A DNA stretch of 64,000 bases from Bacteroidales bacterium (GCA_017504965.1 JAFVQD010000008.1:1-64000), one strand, 5' to 3'; shown: positions 7,828-16,686, counted from the first letter of the stretch. Notes: generated by a model not told the origin, from the sequence alone. Made by a program: numbers and translations.

Positions 7828-8822
7828 TATACTATCCTCCTCGCTGCAAAAAGTCTCACAATCAATTCTATAACAAGTGCCACCAAAGCCACCAGCGCAA
7901 ACTTAGAAAACTCCTCCTTATATAGCGGGAACGAGTCTACTGTGGTCTTGCTCTTCTCCATCTCATTGATCTGACGGTATATCTCGAGCAGTTTGGTATT
8001 GTCTGTGGCACGGAAATACTCCCCACCTGTCTCTGTGGCTATCTGCTTCAAAAGTTCCTCATCGATCTCCACCTTCACCATCATCTCTTTCACGCCGTAT
8101 GGGGTCATCATTGGGTAAGGTGCTTCACCCATCGCACCCACACCTATGGTATACACCCTGATACCATATGTTTTGGCTATCTCGATAGCCATCTGTGGTG
8201 CGATCTCACCTCTATTGTTCACACCATCGGTGAGGAGGATTATCACCCTGCTCTTGGCCGGGCTGTCCTTCAGCCTCGCTACAGCATTTGCAAGCCCGTT
8301 GCCTATCGCAGTACCATCCTCGATAATACCGCACTCCACCTCTTTCATCAGGTTTATCAGGGTGGGTCTGTCTGTGGTCAATGGGGACTGGGTAAAGCTC
8401 TCCCCTGCAAATACCACCACCCCTATCCTGTCAGAGGGCCTCTCCGCTATAAACTGTATCGCAATATCCTTCGCTGCACCTATTCTGTCGGGGTTAAAAT
8501 CCCTCGCAAGCATACTGGTCGAAATATCCATCGCCAATACGATATCTATACCCTCCGAATCTATCTTCTCAAATGTGGAAGAGGATCTTGGCCTGGCTAT
8601 CGCAATGATTATGGCCGCTACCGCAATACATCTCGCCACAAAGGGGATATGACGGAGTACCCTGCTCCACTGTCTGCCACTATATTTATAAGGTGAGAGA
8701 GAGGATACTGTCAGCGATGGGCTCTTCCTCTTCAGCTCCCTGTAGAGATAGAGTGCCACCATAGGGACCAGCAGCAGTTCCAGATAGAGGAGCTCGGGAT
8801 ATTCAAAAAACATACTATCCAT
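7827..8822 (-). CDS. batA: BatA: vWA-domain membrane protein
   Basis: A 331-residue protein with two N-terminal membrane segments (about 10-27 and 60-77), a von Willebrand A domain with MIDAS residues DISTS (99-103), T171 and D199 in LLTDG, and a C-terminal membrane segment near 306-324. This is the BatA layout. It is paralogous to the BatB part of the next gene, with which it is thought to form a complex in the inner membrane. It overlaps the upstream gene by 8 bases if the first ATG is used; an ATG three codons later (8813) would leave no overlap. The stop shares a base with the next start. Confidence 0.9.
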   Translation of the reverse strand: MDSMFFEYPELLYLELLLVPMVALYLYRELKRKSPSLTVSSLSPYKYSGRQWSRVLRHIPFVARCIAVAAIIIAIARPRSSSTFEKIDSEGIDIVLAMDISTSMLARDFNPDRIGAAKDIAIQFIAERPSDRIGVVVFAGESFTQSPLTTDRPTLINLMKEVECGIIEDGTAIGNGLANAVARLKDSPAKSRVIILLTDGVNNRGEIAPQMAIEIAKTYGIRVYTIGVGAMGEAPYPMMTPYGVKEMMVKVEIDEELLKQIATETGGEYFRATDNTKLLEIYRQINEMEKSKTTVDSFPLYKEEFSKFALVALVALVIELIVRLFAARRIV

Positions 8823-9771
8823 TATTCTCTTCCTCCTCCAGTTTGACTACATAAGTAGCATTTACAAATCTGACTGCCACTGGGATAGCCCTCTCGTTCT
8901 CCCCTTCGGATGCACTGTACTTGGCAAACTTCACCAGATCTGCCACCCCGAAAAGTTCTTTGAGTTCTTCCCATTCTGAGCCGCTTATCTCGAGAGATTC
9001 CAGCTCCTGCACTATCTCGGCAGTGGTCTTCTCAAATGTAGAGACCTCATATCTCGCCTCTATATACTCCCTGATAGTGTCTGTTATCTCAGTGTAATAC
9101 TCTTTCTCCTTATGATTCTGCCACAATTTCTTCCCTCTGATATCCTCCAGGTGTCGGAGTGCTGTGATATGAGGGGGATCCTTTACCTCAGCCTTGCCGA
9201 AGAGAGATCTATTCTCTCTCCTGTTACGGATCATTCTGTAAATGAGATACCCCAATGCCAGAACCACCAGAGCCACCCCTACCCAGGGGAGCACCTCACC
9301 CGCCGTTACAGGGTATGTATATGGCCCTTTTATGTCGTACATCTGATATGTGGCGGTATCTACAGGGATAGTGGTTACCTCCAGAGTCCTCTCCTCCACC
9401 ACCACTGTATCCACCAGCTCTTCACCTTTATAGAAATAGATGACCTGACGTGGCAGATAGTAGGATCCGCTGTCGAAAGAGGTGATAATAGCCTTCATAT
9501 CGATATCATAGAAGTCCCTTTTTGTCTTCAGCGTATCGAAAGTGTAGCCACTTATAAGCTCTACACCGGGGACTACCGGATTTAACAGGGAATCCACCCA
9601 GATGGTGACCTCCTTAGGGACGTTCACCCTCGCACCCCACTCCACCTGATCACCTATCAGGATAGTATCTCTTGAGAATGTCGACGAGAGCAGTTCCTGA
9701 GCAGAAACGGCAGTCGTACAGACCTGACAGGTCATCAGAATGAAAAATATATTTCTTAAAAATCTGTTCAT
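8815..9771 (-). CDS. BatD-like / DUF4381-type membrane protein of the aerotolerance operon
   Basis: A 318-residue protein with a signal peptide (to about residue 24), a periplasmic beta-rich part beginning LLSSTFSRDTILIGDQVEW, a membrane segment near 158-178 and a cytosolic helical tail (ALRHLEDIRGKKLWQ, YYTEITDTIREYIEARYEV). The pattern of an extracytoplasmic domain, one membrane helix and a tail with 'IREYIE.R' is that of proteins placed between the DUF58 gene and batA in Bacteroidota. It overlaps both neighbours (1 base with the DUF58 stop, 8 bases with batA), so co-production is likely. Role is inferred from position. Confidence 0.75.
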   Translation of the reverse strand: MNRFLRNIFFILMTCQVCTTAVSAQELLSSTFSRDTILIGDQVEWGARVNVPKEVTIWVDSLLNPVVPGVELISGYTFDTLKTKRDFYDIDMKAIITSFDSGSYYLPRQVIYFYKGEELVDTVVVEERTLEVTTIPVDTATYQMYDIKGPYTYPVTAGEVLPWVGVALVVLALGYLIYRMIRNRRENRSLFGKAEVKDPPHITALRHLEDIRGKKLWQNHKEKEYYTEITDTIREYIEARYEVSTFEKTTAEIVQELESLEISGSEWEELKELFGVADLVKFAKYSASEGENERAIPVAVRFVNATYVVKLEEEENNG

Positions 9772-10652
9772 TATGCTCTACTCTTAAATAATGACACCAG
9801 CCCCTTTACATAGTCTTCATCGGTCCTGATGCTCACACAGTCCACCTTATACTTCCGCAGTGTGGCCATAGCCCTGTCGTGAACGGTATCATTCCACTGT
9901 TTGAAGTGTCTTCTCCACCCTTTATCGGATGTATCCACCCATATCTGCTCGCCGGTCTCGCCATCTGCCACATTTATAAGGCCCACATCGGGCATCTCCC
10001 TCTCTCGGGGGTCGTATATATTGATGGCAGAGATATCGTGACGGTTTACAGCCACTTTAAGGGCATCTTCATATTTGGGATCTCCTGTCTCATCCACATC
10101 CAGCAAGTCCGAAAGGAGAAAAGCCGTACATTTCTTCTTTATCGCATTGGTAAGGAACCTTAGGGCTTCACCTATATCTGTCCCCCTCTCCTGAGGTTCA
10201 AACTCTATAAGTTCTCTGATGATCCTTAACAGATGGCTCCTCCCCTTTTTGGGTGGGATAAACTTCTCCACCTTAGAACTGAAAAACAGGGCACCCACTT
10301 TATCGTTATTGATCGAAGCAGAAAACGACAGCACCGCTGCCACCTCAGCCATAAGATCCTTTTTCATCTTGGAAGAGGTACCGAAAAACCTCGACCCGCT
10401 GACATCTACCAATAGCACTACGGTAAGTTCCCTCTCCTCTTCAAAGACCTTGATATATGGGGCTCGGAGACGGGCTGTCACATTCCAGTCCATATTCCTC
10501 ACATCGTCCCCATACTGATACTCCCTCACTTCGCTAAAGGCCATACCCCTCCCTTTAAATGCAGAGTGGTACTCACCTGCAAATATCTGATGTGAGAGAG
10601 ACCTGGTCTTTATCTCTATCTTCCTTACTTTCTTCAACAATTCGCTGTCCAT
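9771..10652 (-). CDS. DUF58 protein (vWA-like), MoxR partner
   Basis: A 293-residue cytosolic protein with the DUF58 signature RGMAFSEVREYQYGDDVRNMDW near residues 35-56, followed by a vWA-like fold beginning VVLLVDVSGSRFFG. DUF58 proteins are nearly always encoded beside a MoxR AAA ATPase and are thought to link it to membrane vWA proteins such as BatA and BatB. It follows moxR by 17 bases and its stop overlaps the next start by one base. Confidence 0.88.
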   Translation of the reverse strand: MDSELLKKVRKIEIKTRSLSHQIFAGEYHSAFKGRGMAFSEVREYQYGDDVRNMDWNVTARLRAPYIKVFEEERELTVVLLVDVSGSRFFGTSSKMKKDLMAEVAAVLSFSASINNDKVGALFFSSKVEKFIPPKKGRSHLLRIIRELIEFEPQERGTDIGEALRFLTNAIKKKCTAFLLSDLLDVDETGDPKYEDALKVAVNRHDISAINIYDPREREMPDVGLINVADGETGEQIWVDTSDKGWRRHFKQWNDTVHDRAMATLRKYKVDCVSIRTDEDYVKGLVSLFKSRA

Positions 10653-10669
10653 ACCTGTGGGGAGATCTG

Positions 10670-11662
10670 TTAAGGAACTTCTACTGCATTAATAATCTCT
10701 GAAATGATATTCTCTGTGGTGATATTTTCAGCCTCAGCCTCATAGGTCAAGCCGATACGGTGTCTGAGCACCTCATAGCATACCGCTCTCACATCCTCAG
10801 GAATCACATAGCCTCTCCTCTTTATGAATGCATACGCTTTCGACGCCATCGCCAGAGAGATCGATGCACGAGGAGATCCTCCATACGCGATCAGATCTTT
10901 CAGCTTGCCCAGGCCATACTCTTCAGGTGTACGGGTAGCATACACTATATCGACTATATATTTCTCTATCTTCTCATCCATATACACCTCTTTCACCACC
11001 TCTCTTGCACGTGCAATATCCTCAGGTTTGAGGATAGGCTGCGCTTTCTGGTAGCCACCTCCATTGTTCATACGGATAATAAGTTTCTCCTCCTCCTTTT
11101 TAGGATAGGTAACCACCACTTTAAGCATAAAACGGTCCACCTGTGCCTCAGGAAGGGGATATGTACCCTCCTGCTCGATAGGGTTCTGGGTGGCAAGTAC
11201 CAGGAACGGCTCCGGCAGCTTGAATGTCTCGTCACCGATAGTCACCTGTCTCTCCTGCATCGCCTCGAGAAGGGCAGACTGAACTTTTGCAGGTGAGCGG
11301 TTGATCTCATCGGCGAGGATGAAGTTTGCGAAAATGGGACCTTTTTTGATCTGGAACTGTTCGGTCTTCTGGCTGTAAATCATAGTACCCAACACGTCCG
11401 CAGGGAGGAGATCCGGAGTGAACTGAATTCTATTGAACTTGGCATTTACACAAGATGCCAGAGTGTTGATGGCCAATGTTTTGGCAAGTCCGGGCATACC
11501 CTCCAGAAGAATATGTCCATTTGCGAGCAGACCTATCATCAGATTCTCCACCAGATGTTTCTGACCCACAATCACTTTGTTCATCTCCATAGTGAGAAGA
11601 TCCACAAATGAACTCTCCAACTGAATACGTTCGTTTAATTCTTTAATGTTTACGGTATCCAT
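10670..11662 (-). CDS. moxR: MoxR-family AAA+ ATPase
   Basis: A 330-residue AAA+ ATPase with Walker A GMPGLAKT (55-62), Walker B ILADE (115-119), sensor and arginine-finger segments in ATQNPIEQEGTYPLPEAQVDRF, and the C-terminal lid domain. MoxR proteins act as chaperones that assemble or activate vWA-containing complexes. It is the first gene of the operon that runs through bat genes to glmM and the NamZ-like gene, and its 5-prime side faces truA. Confidence 0.93.
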   Translation of the reverse strand: MDTVNIKELNERIQLESSFVDLLTMEMNKVIVGQKHLVENLMIGLLANGHILLEGMPGLAKTLAINTLASCVNAKFNRIQFTPDLLPADVLGTMIYSQKTEQFQIKKGPIFANFILADEINRSPAKVQSALLEAMQERQVTIGDETFKLPEPFLVLATQNPIEQEGTYPLPEAQVDRFMLKVVVTYPKKEEEKLIIRMNNGGGYQKAQPILKPEDIARAREVVKEVYMDEKIEKYIVDIVYATRTPEEYGLGKLKDLIAYGGSPRASISLAMASKAYAFIKRRGYVIPEDVRAVCYEVLRHRIGLTYEAEAENITTENIISEIINAVEVP

Positions 11663-11701
11663 ATTAAATTATTTGTATTTTTGCGTAGTTTTTTGAACCT
11701 A

Positions 11702-11709
11702 CAAAATTA
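11702..11709 (-). promoter_or_regulatory. Likely -7 box of the moxR-bat operon
   Basis: Minus strand TAATTTTG matches TAnnTTTG about 40 bases upstream of the moxR ATG, in the short divergent gap to truA. A -33 TTTG at the expected distance is not seen. On the opposite strand TATTTTTG at 11676-11683 could serve truA. Confidence 0.45.
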
Positions 11710-11725
11710 GTAAAAATTCTTATTG

Positions 11726-12517
11726 ATGAGGTATTTCTTATGCATATCGTACAGAGGATCCGGCTTCAGTGGCTGGCAGATACAGGAGAACGCCCCCACC
11801 ATCGAGGCTGAGGTGGAGAAGGTCCTCTCTACACTGCTTGGAGAGCCCATCGATGTAGTGGGTGCCGGAAGGACAGACACAGGTGTGAATGCAAAGAACT
11901 TTTATGCCCATTTCGACACCAGCCGTGACAAGCTTCTTGCCGATTCGGGGAAGATGGTTTACAAAATGAATGCCATTCTCCCATACGGAATATCGGTCAA
12001 TTCCATTTTTCCTGTTCACGACGACGCACACGCCCGCTTCGATGCCACCCACAGAACATATAAATACTATATTCACTGCACGAAAGACCCATTTTGTGAA
12101 AGTTATTCTTATTTTTGCAAGTTCGATCTCGACACGGAGGCGATGAACAGAGGGGCCCGATATTTGCTCGGAAAAAAGGACTTCAGCAGTTTTGAGAAGC
12201 TTCACGGAGGAAATGCCACCTCGATATGCGAGGTCACAGAGGCGAAATGGGAAGAGTACATCCCTGTAGTGGGAGGGAGTGACAGTGCCAAATATCTGGT
12301 ATTTACGATCACTGCCAACAGGTTTTTGAGAAATATGGTGAGGGCTATAGTAGGTTCACTGGTAGAGATCGGAAGGGGGAGAAAGGACCCCGAATGGATA
12401 GAGGAACTGCTGTCAGAGAAAAACAGATGTGCCGCCGGCCAGTCGGTCCCGGGACACGCTCTATTCCTGACAGAGGTCAGATACCCATACATAGAAAACA
12501 ATAAAATTAACAAATAG
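11726..12517 (+). CDS. truA: tRNA pseudouridine(38-40) synthase
   Basis: A 263-residue TruA that converts uridines 38-40 of tRNA anticodon stems to pseudouridine. The catalytic motif GAGRTDTGVNA is present with Asp51, and the second domain carries TANRFLRNMVRAIVG. The frame is also open one codon upstream from a TTG (11723); the ATG at 11726, giving MRYFLCISYRG, is preferred because it matches the usual start of the family. It precedes the exbB gene by two bases and probably shares its transcript. Confidence 0.93.
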   Translation: MRYFLCISYRGSGFSGWQIQENAPTIEAEVEKVLSTLLGEPIDVVGAGRTDTGVNAKNFYAHFDTSRDKLLADSGKMVYKMNAILPYGISVNSIFPVHDDAHARFDATHRTYKYYIHCTKDPFCESYSYFCKFDLDTEAMNRGARYLLGKKDFSSFEKLHGGNATSICEVTEAKWEEYIPVVGGSDSAKYLVFTITANRFLRNMVRAIVGSLVEIGRGRKDPEWIEELLSEKNRCAAGQSVPGHALFLTEVRYPYIENNKINK

Positions 12518-12519
12518 AT

Positions 12520-13215
12520 ATGTTTACACTATTACAAGCAAGCACTGAAGTGGTAGCACAAGAGGTAGTCGCTACACAGGAACTGAATTTTTCTCTATGG
12601 AGTATGGCCGTAAAAGGTGGATGGCTTATGCTCGTGTTACTGGCCCTATCGATCGTCGCTATCTACATTTTCGGTCAGAAATGGTGGGCTATCAGAAAGG
12701 CTGCCAATATCGACAAGAACTTTATGAATGAGATCCGTAACCTCATCCACGAAGGGAAGATCAACGCAGCTCTTGAGATGTGCAAAAACGACAACTCACC
12801 TATCGCCCGTCTGGTAGAGAAAGGTATCGAGAGGATCGGACGACCACTCTCTGACATCCAGGCTGCAGTAGAGAATACAGGCAATGTCGAGGTGGCAAAA
12901 CTGGAGAAGAACCTCCCTATCCTCGCCACTATCTCGGGCGGCGCACCTATGATCGGTTTCCTGGGTACTGTAGCAGGTATGATCCAGGCCTTCTTCAATA
13001 TGTCACAGGCCGGAAACAATATCGACATCACCCTCCTTTCAGGCGGTATCTACACTGCGATGGTAACCACAGTCGGCGGTCTTTTCGTAGGTATTATCGC
13101 TTACTTCGGATACAACTACCTGACATCCAAGATCTCTGACCTGGTATTTATGATGGAGAGCACTACCATCGAATTTATGGATATGCTTCACGAACCTGCT
13201 GACACTATCAGATAA
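12520..13215 (+). CDS. exbB: ExbB/TolQ/MotA-type proton channel subunit
   Basis: A 231-residue inner-membrane protein with three membrane segments (about 27-52, 130-150 and 172-196) and the conserved ExbB/TolQ core PILATISGGAPMIGFLGTVAGMIQAF, then GIYTAMVTTVGGLFVGI. It should form the pentameric channel that couples proton flow to TonB or a TolA-like protein. Followed at 2 bases by exbD and then a TonB-like gene. Confidence 0.92.
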   Translation: MFTLLQASTEVVAQEVVATQELNFSLWSMAVKGGWLMLVLLALSIVAIYIFGQKWWAIRKAANIDKNFMNEIRNLIHEGKINAALEMCKNDNSPIARLVEKGIERIGRPLSDIQAAVENTGNVEVAKLEKNLPILATISGGAPMIGFLGTVAGMIQAFFNMSQAGNNIDITLLSGGIYTAMVTTVGGLFVGIIAYFGYNYLTSKISDLVFMMESTTIEFMDMLHEPADTIR

Positions 13216-13217
13216 TT

Positions 13218-13631
13218 ATGGCTATCAAACGCAGAAATAAAGTAGACTCAAGCTTCTCGATGTCATCTATGACTGACATTGTGTTCCTGTTGCTGATTTT
13301 CTTCCTGGTAACATCCACACTTGTCAATCCCAATGCCTTGAAGCTCCTCCTCCCCAAGAGCACCAATCAGGTCTCGGCGAAGGCTACAGTCAGTGTATCT
13401 ATCAAGCACCACCAGAAGAACAACACCTTCTCATATCACATAAATGGTAAAGAGAAGCCTATCCGTTTTGACCAGGTGGAGCCTACACTCCAGGATCTTT
13501 TCCAGGAAGAGGAGGATCCCACTTTCTCCATCTACGCAGACAAGAGTGTCCCCATCGAGCACGTAGTGGATCTGATGAACATCGCCAAAAGGAACAAATA
13601 TAAAGTGATCCTCGCCACATCACCGGAATAA
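13218..13631 (+). CDS. exbD: ExbD/TolR-type biopolymer transport protein
   Basis: A 137-residue protein with the single N-terminal membrane helix typical of ExbD, including the proton-carrying aspartate in MTDIVFLLLIFFLVTST (Asp20), and a small periplasmic domain with IYADKSVPIEHVVDLMNIAKRNKYKVILAT. Works with the ExbB-type protein just upstream. Its TAA overlaps the next ATG by one base. Confidence 0.92.
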   Translation: MAIKRRNKVDSSFSMSSMTDIVFLLLIFFLVTSTLVNPNALKLLLPKSTNQVSAKATVSVSIKHHQKNNTFSYHINGKEKPIRFDQVEPTLQDLFQEEEDPTFSIYADKSVPIEHVVDLMNIAKRNKYKVILATSPE

Positions 13632-14404
13632 TGGGCAGATACGACAAATACGCATCACCTTTCGACAGGAAAGGGCGCTGGGTAGGTATTGTACTCACAA
13701 TACTTATCCACGCAGGACTGCTATTTGCCTCATTCCAAGCAGGATTAAAATATATATATCCTCCACCAGAGGAGCTTGGCATTCTCCTGGAGTTCGAACA
13801 GGATGAAGCCAAGCCTATACAGATGAACACAGGGGTAGAGCCCCGTGCTCAGGATGCTGACCCCGATAATGATATTCGTCTGGTGCAGCGATCAGAAGCA
13901 CCTGTACAAGGTATCGCAGAGAATCGCGGAGTGGAGACCACTGTCGGGACAGAAGGGGATGTGGAGGTTCCGGAGCCACCCCGTCCCAAGCCCATCAATA
14001 AAAAAGCTCTGTTCAACAGTGCCAAAAACAAACAGGACACTATGGCCCAGCAGGTGGCCGAAGAGGTTTCAGATGAACTCACCGCAGGTCATTCACAAGG
14101 CAATACCGAAGTGGGTGGAATCGAGGGCGCTCCATCAGCCAAGCTTGCCGGCCGTACTGTTATGGGTAATCTACCCGTTCCAGATTACAGCGTAGAGTCT
14201 GCCGGAAAGGTGGTAGTCCGTATCAAGGTGGACCAGTATGGCAAAGTGACCGACGCCATTCCCGGTGCCCAAGGGACCACAGTGCAGGATGCCACCCTAT
14301 GGGAAGCAGCCAAGAAAGCGGCCCTCAACGCCCGTTTCAACATCAGCCAGTCCGCCCCCATCATCCAGGAGGGGACCATCACCTATGTCTTCACATTGAG
14401 GTAA
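13631..14404 (+). CDS. tonB: TonB-family energy transducer
   Basis: A 257-residue protein with an N-terminal membrane anchor (WVGIVLTILIHAGLLFASF, 17-35), a variable proline- and acidic-rich periplasmic region containing PEPPRPKPINKK, and a C-terminal domain with VVVRIKVDQYGKVTDAIPG and LWEAAKKAALNARFN, the TonB C-terminal fold. Together with the two upstream genes it forms an energising complex for outer-membrane receptors; a TolA-like role is possible. No terminator is obvious before the toxin-antitoxin promoter. Confidence 0.85.
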   Translation: MGRYDKYASPFDRKGRWVGIVLTILIHAGLLFASFQAGLKYIYPPPEELGILLEFEQDEAKPIQMNTGVEPRAQDADPDNDIRLVQRSEAPVQGIAENRGVETTVGTEGDVEVPEPPRPKPINKKALFNSAKNKQDTMAQQVAEEVSDELTAGHSQGNTEVGGIEGAPSAKLAGRTVMGNLPVPDYSVESAGKVVVRIKVDQYGKVTDAIPGAQGTTVQDATLWEAAKKAALNARFNISQSAPIIQEGTITYVFTLR

Positions 14405-14446
14405 TCACTCACTACACATATTATTGGCAAATATTTTGCCGACACA

Positions 14447-14478
14447 GTTACAAGATATTGTAACTTTTTATATATTTG
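14447..14478 (+). promoter_or_regulatory. Toxin-antitoxin promoter with palindromic operator
   Basis: GTTACAAGATATTGTAAC (14447-14464) is an inverted repeat with 7-base arms and a 4-base spacer. It overlaps the -33 position of a promoter whose -7 box TATATTTG lies at 14471-14478, a full match to TAnnTTTG. The ATG of the toxin gene follows only four bases after the box, so the message is probably leaderless or nearly so. The palindrome is the likely binding site of the HTH antitoxin encoded by the second gene. Confidence 0.7.
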
Positions 14479-14482
14479 CACC

Positions 14483-14830
14483 ATGAAGCGGAGGATCATA
14501 ACATTTGGCAGATATTTTAACGAGTTTATGGAGGGACTGACTGCTAAAGAGAGGGAGAAGGTTGACTATGGGATGGTGTTGCTGAAGACTCAGGATAGAT
14601 TGCCGGCTAAATTCGTCAAACATATACGCGACGGACTGTATGAACTGAGGACAGAGTACAATGGCAATATATATAGGGTATTTTTTATTTTTGACGAAGG
14701 AAATATTGTGGTACTTTTTAATGGATTTCAGAAAAAAAAACAAAAAACACCAGCTGGCGAGATTACAAAGGCACTAAAGATTAGAGAGGAATATTATGAA
14801 TACAAGCGAACCAATGATTCAGGACTATGA
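14483..14830 (+). CDS. higB: HigB/RelE-superfamily type II toxin (Gp49-like)
   Basis: A 115-residue basic protein with the RelE-fold hallmarks of HigB-like phage-derived Gp49 toxins: KFVKHIRDGLYELRTEYNGNIYRVFFIF and VVLFNGFQKKKQKTPAGEITKAL. These are ribosome-associated mRNA interferases. It is encoded first, as is usual for higBA-type pairs, and overlaps the antitoxin gene by 35 bases. The start is taken at MKRRIITFG, directly behind the promoter. Confidence 0.85.
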   Translation: MKRRIITFGRYFNEFMEGLTAKEREKVDYGMVLLKTQDRLPAKFVKHIRDGLYELRTEYNGNIYRVFFIFDEGNIVVLFNGFQKKKQKTPAGEITKALKIREEYYEYKRTNDSGL

Positions 14831-15173
14831 TGCAGTCCTTGACGCACGATATGGAAAGGAAGGAACTCTTGAACGTACCAAATTTGAGGAAGACGCATAC
14901 GCATATTATACAGGATTGATCCTCCGCGATGCAAGAAAGGATGCTAAGGTAACTCAGGCTGAACTGGCACGTCGCACGCAGACCACCAAATCATATATAT
15001 CCCGTATTGAGAACGGAGTGATCATACCTAGCGTTGCTGTCTTTTACAGAATGATTGCCGCTCTCGGAATGACAGTGGAAATCGTCAGACCTACAATCTG
15101 CGGATATGGGTTCACCCCTCAGACAAAATACCTCAGTGAGCCGGAGCATACTCCGTATGGTAAGAAAAGATAA
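14796..15173 (+). CDS. higA: HigA-type XRE antitoxin
   Basis: A 125-residue protein with an N-terminal region (1-45) likely to bind the toxin and an XRE helix-turn-helix at 52-74 (VTQAELARRTQTTKSYISRIENG). It should neutralise the upstream toxin and repress the shared promoter through the palindrome at 14447-14464. The 35-base overlap with the toxin gene points to translational coupling; an internal ATG at residue 7 is an alternative start. Confidence 0.85.
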   Translation: MNTSEPMIQDYDAVLDARYGKEGTLERTKFEEDAYAYYTGLILRDARKDAKVTQAELARRTQTTKSYISRIENGVIIPSVAVFYRMIAALGMTVEIVRPTICGYGFTPQTKYLSEPEHTPYGKKR

Positions 15174-15489
15174 TTTAGGTCACGTCATATGAACATAGAT
15201 TTGGATCGGTAAAGGTAGCGAAGGGACCAAGAGCATTTTCTGCTCTACAAGGCAGATTTCCCGTCCAGACCCTTCGCGATGACACCGTCAAAACCCTACC
15301 AGGGAATAAAAAGCCTACTTCCATTCCCTACTACACCCCGAAATCTCCCAAATCACCCCGAAAACAGACATAGTAGGGAACGAACACTATGGTTTCATTC
15401 CCTACTATGCAAACGTGAGGGCGCTGATCACCTTCTTATGTGCGATACCGCACTATCTCCTCACACCCGACCTGTTCGGGTGTCTGTTG
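15174..15489. other. Gene-free, palindrome-rich region after the toxin-antitoxin pair
   Basis: No convincing gene. It holds several inverted repeats: gcgaaggg (15218-15225) with cccttcgc (15270-15277), enclosing a tight hairpin agagca/tgctct (15230-15235, 15241-15246); a perfect 11-bp pair atagtagggaa (15370-15380) and ttccctactat (15398-15408), with a third related copy ttccctactac near 15325; gtgagg/cctcac (15415, 15459); and acacccga/tcgggtgt near 15463-15482, the last just 3-prime of the minus-strand permease gene and perhaps ending its transcript. Purpose unknown. Confidence 0.6.
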
Positions 15490-16686
15490 TTACACCCCCC
15501 TCAGCACTTCAATGGGGGGCAATGCTGCAGCTCTCCTGGCGGGGAGGGAACCTGAGATGAGGCAGACCGCCATACTTACCACCAGCGACACTCCGATCCA
15601 GCCCCAGGGGAGTACAAAAGGGATCTCCATCACAGCACATACCACCCCTCCGGCACCCAGCCCCAGCACGACACCCGCTATTCCACCGGCACACCCTATA
15701 ATCACAGCCTCACACAGAAAAAGTGCCCCTATCTCCCTGTCGGATGCTCCGATAGCCTTCCTTACACCTATCTCCCTCCTACGCTCCTGCACACTCACCA
15801 GCATAATATTCATCAGCCCGGCTGAGGCCCCCAGCAGCGTTATTGCCCCTACCAGAAAGGCAGCCAGATTCACCATCCCCATCACATCCCTCATCTTCGA
15901 CATCACCACATCCCTTCTGCTGATCTGAAAATCGTCCTCATCCCCCTGCTCCACACCTCTGATTCTCCTCATCACAGCCACTGCATCCTCCACTGCCCGA
16001 TCCATATCCTTCTCCCCGGGGTGCAATATCCCTATGGAGAACGACTCCCGGCCACTCAAAAGGCCACCTCTGGCACTCTCCAGAGGGACCAGCACCACAT
16101 TATCCAGAGAGCCCCCTCCGGAGCCCATCTCCCCCAAAACACCGACCACACGAAACCTCTTTCCTCCTGCAGAAAGGTACTCTCCTACCCCATTCTCCCG
16201 TCCATCGTAAAGCATACTCGCCACCCTCGCCCCGACGATGCAGACATCTGTACCACCAAGTTCCGCACCTGAAAATCCCCTGCCAACGGCAATATTGCCC
16301 CCGCTAAGGGGGATAAAACCCCCATCCACACAGATCACCTCCACTTCGGGTGATGAGCCTCTCCCTGAAGCGGACACCCCCTCAAAGCCAAGCTCCGCGG
16401 CAGTGTAGACGGAGACAAGCGACAGAGAGTCATATTGCCCCCGGAACAACTTCGCCTCCCGGTACGAGATCCTCCTGCTCTTCTCTCCGGCAGAGCGTTT
16501 GATGTGGAAGCAGGAGCCACCCATTTTTCCGATGCTCCGCTGCAGCTCAAACTCCAGTCCCATCGTGGCAGTCATAGCCCCCACCAGGGCAGTTATCCCG
16601 ATGCCGATGATCGATATGGTAAGTATGGTTCTTAAATAATTGCTCTTTATAGAGTTAAGAGCCTCTATGAAAATCTCCCGCCTCAT
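15490..16686 (-). CDS. MacB/FtsX-type ABC transporter permease
   Basis: A 398-residue permease with the MacB-like plan: an N-terminal membrane helix (LRTILTISIIGIGITALVGAM, about 19-39), a periplasmic domain of roughly 200 residues, then three C-terminal membrane helices containing the coupling segment VQERRREIGVRKAIGAS and the ending SLPARRAAALPPIEVLRG. It needs an ATP-binding partner, but none is encoded beside it. Its composition is noticeably richer in G and C than its neighbours. Substrate unknown; such permeases export lipoproteins, peptides or drugs. Confidence 0.85.
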   Translation of the reverse strand: MRREIFIEALNSIKSNYLRTILTISIIGIGITALVGAMTATMGLEFELQRSIGKMGGSCFHIKRSAGEKSRRISYREAKLFRGQYDSLSLVSVYTAAELGFEGVSASGRGSSPEVEVICVDGGFIPLSGGNIAVGRGFSGAELGGTDVCIVGARVASMLYDGRENGVGEYLSAGGKRFRVVGVLGEMGSGGGSLDNVVLVPLESARGGLLSGRESFSIGILHPGEKDMDRAVEDAVAVMRRIRGVEQGDEDDFQISRRDVVMSKMRDVMGMVNLAAFLVGAITLLGASAGLMNIMLVSVQERRREIGVRKAIGASDREIGALFLCEAVIIGCAGGIAGVVLGLGAGGVVCAVMEIPFVLPWGWIGVSLVVSMAVCLISGSLPARRAAALPPIEVLRGV

